Assembly (NCBI GenBank): GCA_032718475.1
Contig: JAUCBJ010000341.1
Coordinates: forward strand, 1-64,000
Reading direction: 5' to 3'
DNA: 64,000 nt
From: Nemertoderma westbladi
Taxonomy: Eukaryota > Xenacoelomorpha > Nemertodermatida > Nemertodermatidae
Shown here: positions 32,035 through 42,528 of the stretch, in pieces
Layout: each line of letters opens with the position of its first letter
Numbering within the stretch: position 1 is the first letter of the stretch
Notes under the pieces: generated by a model
The model's database searches: none
What the model was told of the DNA's origin: nothing
The model's input: the letters and a program-made list of their open reading frames with translations, nothing else
Translations under genes and position numbers: made by a program

Positions 32035-32042
32035 GGGAGCGG
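32035..32042 (+). promoter_or_regulatory. Polypurine tract, GGGAGCGG
   Basis: This purine-rich octamer immediately precedes the 3' LTR and is identical before the LTRs of A (34886-34893, -) and C (51403-51410, -), always within AATCCCATTTTCTGGGAGCGG-like context. It is the expected plus-strand primer site of the retrotransposon. Confidence 0.7.
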
Positions 32043-32509
32043 TGTAAAAGCTTCTGTGGGATGTAACTGGCCCTTTTGCTTCGCAATCCAGTTTCCCCCC
32101 TAGGCGCTGGAATATTCTAAAAGGCTCTATAACTATATATATATTCCCCTCGCCCGCAAGGTACCGTTATAGGTGTTTTAACGGACATAAAAGTCATTCT
32201 GCTATATACGTGTTTTGGCGGACATGGTAAGGCAAAAAACCTGCAATGCACCAAATACCTTTCACAGCTTAGCCGTGATGATTCATATTACGACATCTAA
32301 CAGCTGGTTGCTGACATGGAAACAGCCATTGGCCACATGGTTCTTTGTTTAGCTTAAGCCAATCAGAGCGATTTCTTCTGTCGATGTGGAGCTTTCGGCC
32401 GATCATACTAGGAGTGTTCAGTCTTACTGTTTTGGTGATACTGTTGTGTTATTGCTATCTAGGCCAGGAACACCGGCTCTAGAGTCAACTCGGTTTCATA
32501 CTTTAGAAG
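32043..32509 (+). mobile_element. 3' LTR of element B, left part
   Basis: Nearly identical to 19083-19548 (two differences counted) up to ACTTTAGAAG, where it breaks off into a 452-bp tandem repeat. The next part of the LTR (ATTAGTAGGCTT onward) is found at 43310 reading leftwards on the minus strand, so this is one breakpoint of an inversion. Confidence 0.85.
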
Positions 32510-33657
32510 GAAACAACATGTTCCTATCTGTTCAACCGTAAGTAGTCATCGTTTTATTTAAGCAGGGACACAAAGCGCAACCCTGTTTAAATACTGTAAG
32601 TAAAATTATCACATTGGTTACATTTTTGCATATGTGTTTCGCCGGGATTTGGCTCATCAGCTACACTAACCCGTGCATGCAGGACACATGTTAATCAAAC
32701 TAACTACACCAAAAACCAGCTAAACACACACACATACTTAATAAACAAAATAGTATTGCATTCCAGATCAAATAAGCAATCATTTCCTTAGCAACGCTAT
32801 ATTAGATAATTTATATCCTTCCACGGCTTAGAAAATATAGATTATAAATTTAGCAAGTCAAAGCCGTTGGGGTGTGGGATCCGGTTACAAAAATTAAATA
32901 TATAAATATAAATGTAAGGAAACCAAGATCAACCACGTTAAATAAATTATTTGGAAACAGAGAAACAACATGTTCCTATCTGTTCAACCGTAAGTAGTCA
33001 TCGTTTTATTTAAGCAGGGACACAAAGCGCAACCCTGTTTAAATACTGTAAGTAAAATTATCACATTGGTTACATTTTTGCATATGTGTTTCGCCGGGAT
33101 TTGGCTCATCAGCTACACTAACCCGTGCATGCAGGACACATGTTAATCAAACTAACTACACCAAAAACCAGCTAAACACACACACATACTTAATAAACAA
33201 AATAGTATTGCATTCCAGATCAAATAAGCAATCATTTCCTTAGCAACGCTATATTAGATAATTTATATCCTTCCACGGCTTAGAAAATATAGATTATAAA
33301 TTTAGCAAGTCAAAGCCGTTGGGGTGTGGGATCCGGTTACAAAAATTAAATATATAAATATAAATGTAAGGAAACCAAGATCAACCACGTTAAATAAATT
33401 ATTTGGAAACAGAGAAACAACATGTTCCTATCTGTTCAACCGTAAGTAGTCATCGTTTTATTTAAGCAGGGACACAAAGCGCAACCCTGTTTAAATACTG
33501 TAAGTTAAATTATCACATTGGTTACATTTTTGCATATGTGATTCGCCAGGATTTGGCTCATCAGCTACACTAACCCGTGCAGGACACATGCACGGGTATA
33601 CATCTAAGCCGTGGAAGAATATAAATTATCTAAAATAGCGTTGCTAAGGAAATGATT
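32510..33657 (+). repeat. 452-bp tandem repeat, two and a half units, with an inverted end
   Basis: The unit starts GAAACAACATGTTCC at 32510, 32962 and 33414. The third unit is cut after GCAGGACACATGCACGGG. It is followed at about 33605-33657 by CTAAGCCGTGGAAG and AGCGTTGCTAAGG, which is the reverse complement of an internal part of the unit. Element A's LTR begins right after, so A had inserted in a piece of this repeat; 5 bases on its outer side are TGATT. No coding capacity. Confidence 0.85.
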
Positions 33658-34885
33658 TGTTCGCGCTTTCAGACCTTTAGCAGTTTAACCTGCCAAATTT
33701 GGATGTCTTCTAGATAATAAATCGACTTTAGCCTATGACGAGTATTTGATACACTACATTAGCCGAAGCCAGTCTATGCGCGACCATTCACCCGCTGGAT
33801 ATACCCGGGAGACTGGATTCGGAAGCCTAACCTTATTGCGGTGTAGGCCTACTGTATTATTCGACTGATCGTAATATATAATTTCTGACAAATATTATTC
33901 ACTTTCGGGAAATATGAACAGTTCCTTTAGGACGTGGCGCTCTAAATATGTAAACAGAGTTATGACTTAAACTAGACACAACGGGATGGCTATGGATTCA
34001 CGTATATAGCGCATTCTTTAGGAGATGCTTTGTTATCAGTCACAATCATACACACTACTGCACAATGCTGCACACCGATCTGCCGACCTTCACTAATTTA
34101 GTCACATATAAAGAGAACAACGACCGATACATGTAGTGCCTATGAAATAGCATTAGATTCACTTCAAAACCACTTTAATGTAAGTCGCAATCGTTATATG
34201 TAACCGGTCTCTCTTACCTTCAGTATATCAAGAAGATTGAGGGTTTTATGATTAATTTATCGATATTATCCAATATAATAATATTCCATCAACTGATATA
34301 ATGAATAACCGACAGTAAATAGCAGTAAAAATGCGGTGTTTGTAGTTGACAATATGATTAGGTGAGTTATGTTATGATTGATTTGTTAAGTAAGATAACA
34401 GATATACGTTTCTATGATTAAGCCTACTAATGTTGGGCTAAAGCCTGAAACCACAGAGATTCCAAAGCCGGTCATCTGGCTATGGACAAAATACACATAC
34501 TGATCCTTCTGGGCTGTTGTAGGTATCTTTCAACACAAAGAGAAACAGCTCTCATTGGCCGAGTTCCAGATTCTGTAGGTTCCACGAATGTCTAAATGCC
34601 GAACTATTCGGGTTTTTGCAGCCCATATTCAACACAAGGCGAAATCGCTCTGATTGGTGGATCATTGTTCTGATTGGTTGATCGAACAGAACAAAGAGCC
34701 TATAGGCGTACAGCAAATCGGTTGGTAGATTGCGTCATTTGAGTTAGGTAGTTTAGAGTATTTGAGCGCATTGTGGGAAAACTGGCTTTTTATGTCCGCT
34801 AAAGCACACATGCAGTCCTCTAAAAACACCTTACACAGTACATTGCGGAGAAAAGGGCCCTTTATATCCCGCAAAAGCTTTTGCA
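33658..34885 (-). mobile_element. 3' LTR of element A
   Basis: In minus orientation it starts TGCAAAAGC at 34885 and ends GCGCGAACA at 33658 (1228 bp). The CCAATCAGAGCGATTTC and TATA-like TTCTCTTTATATGTGA boxes are kept. It is preceded on its own strand by the same purine tract as elements B and C. It differs clearly from the LTRs of B, so A is an older or different subfamily member. Confidence 0.85.
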
Positions 34886-34963
34886 CCGCTCCCAGAAAAT
34901 GGGATTTAATTCTATAAAATATAAAAAATCACAGTTTCTAAAATATAAAAATACTCTAAACAG

Positions 34964-36322
34964 CTAGTCTTTCTTGCGCGGACGGCGTTTACGCAGTTTT
35001 TTGAGGCTAGCAAGAGTCCTTTTCTCTTTGGAGCGAGCCACTTTACTAGGAGAGCTGTAACTCCTGGGTGAAGGGTGCAATACAATTGCATCAGAAGGTT
35101 TAGGGTTACGGTCGATGTCTCGTCCATTTCGATATGCTTCTCCTCGAGCTGATTTTCCTCCGCTTATCGTTGGATGCATTCGTCCAAAACTCTTGCAGAG
35201 AATAGGGTCGTCCAAGTTCGATATCTTCTTAGAGATTCTGAATTTCCTGATCGAACTGAGATAAAATTAATTCGTTTACCGCTTGGACTTGCTGCTGCAA
35301 TTTACGTTTCTCTAAACAATTGTAGGTTCATTTTCCGATCTTTTGACGAATAGTGTCCAACGCATTTCGTACAACTCTTTCCTCCGCCTCGGTGACAGGT
35401 TGTATCGGGTTAAACAGGGACGATGATACGGTTGAGTGGCGATATTAGATGTCTGCGTCCCAATCCGACTAGGTAAGATGGGTGAATATGTAGGGAGCCC
35501 ACAACCGGAGTGCCACCGACTAACTGTTCGGGTAACACTAGATCTTTGAACAGTGAGTACAGTTCGGGAGGATCCATGATACTATTAGGATCAAGAGTCT
35601 GAAGTCTAACTAGGGAATGAGGAGGTCTGACCGAGTATTCTGGAACTCTGATCATAGGTTTATTTAAGGATTGTTTGAATCGAGCGAGCGTAGGTGATAC
35701 ATCGAACAAGTTTCGCTCGAAACTCCTGTAAATATAGCGAGTAAAACCGTGTTTAAAGCAACGTCTCCGCGGATATTTATGTCTTTCCGTTTGTTGGTTG
35801 GGTCTTGGGCATTCATTGCAATACTACCAAAGACGCACGTCTTGTAGGGGAAACGCGGGTGATATTTATTCGGTTTTACAATGTTTCTCTCAAGAATTCC
35901 AAATATACGTTGGAGTTACCGCGTTTATCCGGTTCTTTAACGTCTTCTCTTTCAAGTCGATTTCGAATAGAATTTTCGCATTCGATTCTCAATTTATCGT
36001 TCCGACTCCGCTGGGTATGATATTTAAATAGGACCATTTCCCTTTCGGTGTCGATATCGTCCGTATCGTGTAAATCGATAGGATGGCCAGTAGTTAAGAA
36101 GTCCATATACGTACCATTACAATGCGTATAGCGAACAGTGAATTTTCGATAGTCCAATTCACGCGTAAGTTGCTCCTGGGACATCGGCGGTTCGATATAA
36201 CGACCATCGTCCTCCGTAGTAGTTGGACTAGCATCGCTGCGTATCAAGCTATCAACAAACGCTTGCAACGGTAGAGTATATTTCTCCCTGATACCAAGAT
36301 CATCTTCTATCAACTGAGTCAT
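34964..36322 (-). pseudogene. ORF3 of element A, internally deleted
   Basis: It starts at an ATG (36320-36322, MTQLIEDDLGIREK) and gives what appears to be the real N-terminus of ORF3: acidic, without a signal peptide (36322-35876). A deletion then joins RETL to the FPYKT region. Fragments of the LARFKQSLNKPMIRVPEY part (35709-35410) and of the basic tail (35215-34964, LKKLRKRRPRKKD) follow. About 2.7 kb of the middle, including the CCHC knuckle, is missing, with the same join (near 35110) as in element C. Several frame breaks make it non-functional. Confidence 0.7.
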
Positions 36323-36641
36323 AGCTGCTATATGAGTTTATCAATATTATAATGAGTTTATATTTAGGCTAGCGAGCGTCGCTGCCTACCCCTCTCGGCC
36401 CCCGGACAGAGCAAGATCCTCAGCGCTGGTGTACTTTCGCCGATGTGCCTGTCGCCAACGTTGTAGCTGCACAACGACCACAACAACCAGCGCGAGTTAC
36501 TCCACCGTCCGTCCCAAAGGCTTAGATTTACTTCAGGTTCTTACTGGAGAGTTAGGGCTACTTTCACAATTGCGACTCGCTACTGTAAACACACTTTAGT
36601 AGTAACATTCACCTATATACGCACAAATTCCACACAACTGT

Positions 36642-38212
36642 GGGGCGAGCCACGAAGTGAGTGAGCCTTAGCGTAGTGGTACCATTAATCAACCTGTCGT
36701 TCTGTCGTTCTGTCGTTCTGTCGTGTTCAATTTTAAACGTTAATAACTCGGCCAATCTTTGATGAAATCTATCCAAACTTGGTACACATGTTGTTTGGCA
36801 AAAGTTTAGAAATTTTCCAAGTAGAATTTCAGTGTGGCCTTCGAGAAGCTAAGATAATAGCAGTTAATTAGTTAATTAAGTTATTACGGTAAAAACACCA
36901 TTTTCAACCTGCCTTTTAAAGGAAATTAATTGTTTTACAGTATAAGATTTAAATAATTATAATTAAAAATTATACAGATGTAATCCCCATACGCCATTCT
37001 ATTATAGTTTTTAATTAGTTCAAGTGATTTGCTTTAATAATTGTGTCTTTAATTGATCTAAAGTAATTAAAACGGCAAAAAAAATTTATTCTCATTAAAT
37101 ACTGCTCATTTATTGGCCAACATGCTGGTACATAGATGGGATGTGTGTGTCATTCCCAGTTGCTGGGAATGATTATTGGTCAAGTCTCTGCTGCTGGCTG
37201 GGAGTTGTTGCTAAGACTAACCAGAGAGGAATAGTAATAGACAACCAGTATTGCTATTCCAGCCCAGACAGCATTCTTTAAATTCACTATAAATGTTGTA
37301 TTGCTATCTCAGGTGAATGACAGATATCATAACATAAATACTATCCATGGCATGGCTGTTGTGTAGGCTTCTGAAATAGTTTATTCCACAATGTATATGT
37401 CTGGTTATTTTTTAATTGAATTTTTGCAAAGTAGTAAAATTAATGTTCTTAAAAATAATATTATTATTTTATATGTAACCTAGGAAATTAGCTACATTTT
37501 TTCGCTGCAGCTTTAAGAGTGTACATTAATTTAATATTATTTCAATACCCATATTACTACATCGGCATAAGATGAGTTGGCGTTGTATCACACATCTCCA
37601 CATATCACACATATCCACATAGATGTATCAACAGTTACTCGCACAGTTTCGAAACTTCGCATAGTTATAACTGTATAAAGATCGTCAGTCTGCGTTTAGG
37701 AAAAATATTTTATAACAAAACAGGACAAGCGACGAGCGCAACGAGGCATATAATGAAGACGAGTACTGCGTTGACTAAATTATTATATAAACCACCTGGC
37801 TTCACATATTGATCGCATCCCTAGTTATTATTATTATAAAGAACGTCCTAGCCTGCGTTTAAGAAATATATTTAAATACAAAACAGGACGAACGCAACGA
37901 GGCTTATAATGAATACGAGTACTGCGTTTATTATATTCCTATAAACCACCTGGCTTTGCATATTGAACGTGCGATTGGAAATAAGTTCGTGCTACCCTTC
38001 CGTGGGTGGTAGATGTCGCGGTTATGTATTGGTGGTTGGGAAGGGTGGGGGGGGGGGGGGGGATTAAAAGGGGTGAACACGTACTGTCCCCCTTTCTTTG
38101 ATTGATTGGTGGTGTGGGTAAATTTCTCAAAACCTGATTTTGTGATACAGTCGCTCAATTTTAATTTGTATCTCATAACTGGGCCTCGTGCTGCGCGAAG
38201 GCCCCACGAACG
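36642..38212 (+). mobile_element. GTGGGGC...GCCCCAC-ended element, copy 2, TSD TGT
   Basis: This 1571-bp insertion lies in the ORF3 leader of element A. Element C has the empty site CACAACTGTCACAAACC (53058-53074), while here TGT flanks both ends (36639-36641 and 38213-38215). Ends are GGGGCGAGCCACGAAG and GCTGCGCGAAGGCCCCACGAACG. Near the left end is a (TCGTTCTG)n microsatellite. Inside are a 160-bp tandem duplication (about 37675-37970, with CGTTTA.GAAA.ATATTT and GAGTACTGCGTT) and a G run (38047-38062). No coding frame. Confidence 0.75.
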
Positions 38213-39565
38213 TGTCACAAACCGCACACATTCGGGCCATTTGTCCGTTAGTCAGTGCCTTCCAGAATGCCACGTTATTATTATGTATCCTTGGATACTA
38301 GCAGTGTGCTATTTATTCCCTATGCTATTCAATGGGACAAGCCTTTATTGTTCTTTTAACTCACTTCTAATTCTAGCGTGGTTGTTGCCATGGTGACATT
38401 ATGGAAAGCTAGCGGTAGAATTAGGGTAATTCTCATGCATACAGATCTGGGATGCTATTTAATAGTAATTCTTTAATTGTCAATATTCCTCTTTATACAT
38501 GATTTTATGAATTTTATCGGATATTGACTATATATTGGAGATTCTCGCACACTAATACACTTAATAGGGTGAATCTCCGCTCCCATGATCTATTAATTAA
38601 TGGAATTTTGGGAATGGTATAAATTGTATAAAGATGACAATTTATCAAATTCATTAAAATATGAATTTAAATGTATTCCCGCAAATTTTATTATTTAATA
38701 TTAAATAGACACAATTTTATTCCAGAACATATCTGGGGACTGAGATCCTTGATTCTAGGAAATTTGTTCTTTTAAGAGTATCGGTAAGTGCTACGATATC
38801 TTAATAGACTAGAATTTTAAAGGATCTAAAATTTGACAGATTTTGTAAATATTAATAATTAATATTTAAGATAGGCACCAGTTTATTCCAGAACTTGTCT
38901 GGGGACGTTAACCACTGATTCTAGAATTTTGTCTTTCAAGTATATCGGTGGGTGCCGCGATATCTTAATCGACTAGAATTACAGATGGTCAAAGGGTTTA
39001 ACAGATTTATTTCGCGTTGTACGCTACTGTTAAAGTGACATCACGCTACTATATGTATTATTTAAGATACGGTATGAGAGCAATATCGCACAAAGCAATG
39101 TCAGTGAGAAGAGGCAAGTCGTTTCCAAGGTCTACCCAGAGCTTGGTTTAGCCGAGACACGAGGATCTGAATTTTGCATTCCTAATACTCTACTTTACCA
39201 ATAATACTTGAATACAGTAGGAGCTTTATTGTACTTTAATAAGTACGGAGATTTCATCTTACTGTAGTTACGTATTTGTAATATAATACTATAATACTAT
39301 ACTATTACTACTATATATACTAATATATACTACTATAATAAGAGAAAAAGAATTATTTCTCGCCGTCGCACTAAATATATAATATATAAGTAATTAAGTA
39401 ATAAACACGAATATATATTGCACTAATCTACTAAATAATCGCTAAAATAACATTCTACTAAATAAAATTAAAGAAAACGATTATAATAAAATTACATAAT
39501 AATACATACATAAATATAAAATAATAAGAAAATAAAATAATATGGTCACACACCCACTCCATACG
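38213..39565 (-). other. Element A spacer between pol and ORF3
   Basis: Non-coding, homologous base by base with the C spacer 53064-54389 and partly with B 27238-28120. It includes the duplicated block with TAATCGACTAGAATT and CCGATAC/TATCGGTG. The far end, 36323-36638, is the ORF3 leader (GCGACTCGC, CTTTGGGACGGACGG). AT-rich stretches 39290-39330 and 39480-39540 hold no gene. Confidence 0.6.
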
Positions 39566-41098
39566 CTACTGAGCTGGGGAGTCCCTAGATGTTTGTTGGA
39601 TTAGGGAGGTGGTCGTGGGAAGAGTATCTTGTCTTCCATAGTTTCCGGAGAGTTCTCTGTCTCTTTCCAGTAAACATAAACGACCAACTGGGCGATTGAG
39701 CTGCTGTGTCTCGAAGACAATTCCCGGTTTCTTGAAGTTACGTCGCATGACGACGAGTTCTACCGATCGCACCAAACCGTCATCCGAGATGTGAGTCTCG
39801 ATGATACGACCTGTCTGCCACCTCTTACGTGGAAGATCTGAATCCACAATAAGGACCATGTCTCCAGCGCTGACGTTTTCTTGCTGCGCAAACCACTTCG
39901 TTCGAAGTTGTAGCGTGGGCAGATAGTGTTTTTCGAAATGGTCAGCGAAATGACGGGATAACAACTGCATGAGTTGCCAAGTTTGCCGGCAGTATTCGTC
40001 TCCGTCTGTGATTTCCGATTGTGGGAGCATGGCTACAGGTTTCTTCAGTAGGAAGTGCGCGGGTGTTAGCGCTTCCAGGGAATCGGGACTCGATGAGACT
40101 GGCATAAGCGGTCTCTCGTTGAGATAGGTGGCGATTTCCTCCATTAACGTCCGCAAAAGTTCGTCGGTGAGATACGCACGGCACGGCACTATAAAGTGAA
40201 ATGCGGTCTTCACGCTTCTGATTAATCTCTCCCAACTTCCTCCCCACCAAGGGGCGTCGGCGGCGTTGAAGGTCCAGCTAGACGCTGTTAACCTTAGCTG
40301 ATCGTCCACCTGTCTTTGGTTCCAATCGTTGACGTAAGCTTTGATTTCATTGTTGGCACCAATGAAGTTTGTTCCCTTATCAGATCTCATCGTGTTACTA
40401 GTTCCAAAGCGAGCGATCTGTCGTCGTAAGCTTAATAGGAAGCTGTTGGTAGATAAATCGTTCACCATATCGAGATGGATAGCTCTACAAGTCATACAAA
40501 CAAAGATGACACACCATCTCTTGACTATAGTCCTAGCACGATATACTTCAATAGGGCCAAATAAATCTACACCGGTATTAGTAAAGGGTGGTTCATAGAA
40601 GCTTACTCGTTCCCTAGGTAATTCTGCCTCTCGCTGTGTTAAAGGCCTACTGAATGCTTTCCTACAGGGTATGCAGTTCCTAAGAACTTGGTTCAGAGCT
40701 CTACGGGGTTTATAAAAATAATAGCGAGTTCGAATTTCGCTAAGAACTCGTTCTCTACCAGCATGATAAAGTTTGCTGTGAACATATACAATCATCTTGA
40801 CTTGTATCTCAAGATTTCTAATGAGTATGGGAAACTTAGTGTCAAAGGATAATGGAGCATTCGTTAATCTTCCTCCAACACGTATCAACCCATCTATCAT
40901 TGTGCTAGAGAAACGATCCCTTAAGCGCATCTGTGGATTTCTCAACAACAGGAAATACTTATCGGAATCCTCATAGCATTGCAGGAGTCTCAGCATCTGC
41001 TTGTTGGTTTCTTCATGCTCCTGATAACTGATCTTCTCCTTCAGAAACCTGTCGGATATCTTATATTTGGGTAGATCTTTAACAACATGGACCTGCAC
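39566..41098 (-). CDS. pol: Element A pol, integrase part
   Basis: About 510 codons. Order: LIRVGGRL, then the H2C2 zinc-binding segment (HSKLYHAGRERVL, CIPCRKAF), the rve integrase core with the three acidic residues in GVDLFGPIEV (D), RSDKGTNFIGA (D) and GGSWERLIRS (E), and the Pao-type C-terminal DUF5641-like domain (AGDMVLIVDSDLPRKRWQTGRI). It ends GNYGRQDTLPTTTSLIQQ, shared by all copies. The apparent start at 41098 is a GTG; the frame really continues the pol of 42523 through a one-base frame change near 41100-41110. All three catalytic residues are present, so only the frameshift and upstream breaks disable it. Confidence 0.85.
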   Translation of the reverse strand: MQVHVVKDLPKYKISDRFLKEKISYQEHEETNKQMLRLLQCYEDSDKYFLLLRNPQMRLRDRFSSTMIDGLIRVGGRLTNAPLSFDTKFPILIRNLEIQVKMIVYVHSKLYHAGRERVLSEIRTRYYFYKPRRALNQVLRNCIPCRKAFSRPLTQREAELPRERVSFYEPPFTNTGVDLFGPIEVYRARTIVKRWCVIFVCMTCRAIHLDMVNDLSTNSFLLSLRRQIARFGTSNTMRSDKGTNFIGANNEIKAYVNDWNQRQVDDQLRLTASSWTFNAADAPWWGGSWERLIRSVKTAFHFIVPCRAYLTDELLRTLMEEIATYLNERPLMPVSSSPDSLEALTPAHFLLKKPVAMLPQSEITDGDEYCRQTWQLMQLLSRHFADHFEKHYLPTLQLRTKWFAQQENVSAGDMVLIVDSDLPRKRWQTGRIIETHISDDGLVRSVELVVMRRNFKKPGIVFETQQLNRPVGRLCLLERDRELSGNYGRQDTLPTTTSLIQQTSRDSPAQ

Positions 41099-41103
41099 CG
41101 ATG

Positions 41104-42523
41104 TCAGCGCAGCGGAGCGGTATCACTATTGGTCTTCGTCCCGGAGTAGTAATGATGAAAACATTGTTTTAAATATGTAACGGCCTTACAGAGCCGATTC
41201 CAGGAACTGCAGTGATGTATCGCTCTCTGCAGGAGAGGTGAGAGTCCTTGCGAGACGTCTGGTATTCCAGATTTCCAATCCTTCTGACGGATTTCCACAA
41301 CAGACTTATTTATGGATGTGGGTTTCAGATCCAAAGCGTCGTCTCCGGAAGTGTGTAGTACAGACAGATCTACCATAGGTTTAAATAACTTCGATTTACT
41401 CGCCCGAGTTTTGGGTTTGACTTTCTCCGCTCCCTTGGCCTGTCTAATCTCTGCTGTAGTAAGATGAGGAGGCCATTCTTCTTCTTCTTTGTAGAGGAAG
41501 TCGGGTCCACCTAACCAGTCTGGAGTATCAACCAGTTCTTGTGGAGTTGCTCCCCTGGAGGCGACGTCTGCTGGATTGATCGTTCCGGGGCAATGTCTCC
41601 ATTGATCCATCTTCGTGCGACTAAGAATAATGGCTACTCTGTTGGTAACGAAGACGCTGAACTGACAGACTTCATTGGTTATATACTCCAACACGAGTAA
41701 AGCATCGGTCCAATAGACAGTTTTCTCCAATGGATAATCGATCTGTTCTGTTACATTCCGGCCGATGGCGGTAGCGTATAGAGCCGCTTTTAACTCCGCT
41801 CGAGGAACTTTCAACTTGTTGTTTATCAATGCCTTAGAGGTAACCAAGGCGACTTTGATTCCATCCGGAGTTTCCACTCTTAGGTAGGCTACTATACCCA
41901 TTCCCATATCGCTGGCGTCTCCAAACACATGGAGTTGATAGGAATACGTAGGGAGAACATGACCAAAATATGAACGGGAAATTATAAAGTTCTCGATGGC
42001 TGGTAGAGAATCTTCCCATTTCATCCACTTCTTTAATAATTCCCCCTTAAGTGGATTGTCCCATGAGTGGTTTTCAAGCCACATTTGTTGTACTAAACTC
42101 CGAGCAATCAATATAACTGGGCTAATAAATCCCAATGGATCGAAATAAGTGCTCAGGATACTTAAACAAATCCGTTTAGTCCGAACTGGATTATCTCGCT
42201 GTTTTAGCTGGAAAAACAGGATATCTCTCTCTGTGTCCCATTTCAAACCAAGTGTCTTGGTTTCTGGAAGATCATCTTTGATTAGATCTAGGTCTTTCGC
42301 TCCTCGATCTTCTACCGGGATCGACTCCAGAAACTCACGGGAGTTGCTGGTGAATTTAGTTAATCGAAATCCACCTCTTTTTAAGCACTCTACCGTTCCT
42401 TTAGCGACATCAATGGCTTCTTCGACTGATGGAAGGGACTTTAGATTGTTGTCCATGTATATATCCCGTTTGATGTTGTCAATCACCTCTTTAGAGAAGG
42501 CTTCCCGGTTGTCATCCGCAGTG
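41104..42523 (-). pseudogene. pol: Element A pol, second half of RT and RNase H
   Basis: Starting at CGCACCACTGCGGATGAC this continues the RT broken at 19082. The RT active-site box is IYMDNNLKS where the family has YVDD, so the second catalytic Asp is Asn. Further segments are LGLKWDTERDI, YFDPLGFISPV and LHVFGDASDMGMG (RNase H first Asp), PRAELKAAL (Glu), VYWTDALLVLEYI (Asp) and PADVASRGATPQEL. It ends KTNSDTAPLR with a frame break into the integrase. With the active-site change and split gene this RT cannot function. Confidence 0.85.
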
Positions 42524-42528
42524 GTGCG
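42524..42528. other. Target-site duplication of element B (GTGCG)
   Basis: GTGCG on + is the reverse complement of CGCAC at 19078-19082, the base pairs flanking the 5' LTR of B. Both copies are RT codons of element A, so this marks the exact insertion point of B. Confidence 0.85.

Larger units (their letters stand above)
19083..32509 (+). mobile_element. BEL/Pao LTR retrotransposon, element B (pol-deleted, with ORF3)
   Basis: Element B consists of a 5' LTR (19083-20336), a leader, a Gag-protease frame joined to pol remnants, a spacer, the large ORF3, a purine tract and the left part of its 3' LTR (32043-32509). The missing right part of that LTR is at 42529-43310 in inverse orientation and is followed by the same 5-bp target CGCAC (as GTGCG, 42524-42528). 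B inserted into the RT of element A. RT, most of RNase H and the integrase are deleted, so B must have been mobilised by another copy. In the 466 bases of LTR that can be compared, I count two differences, so the insertion is young. Confidence 0.85.
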
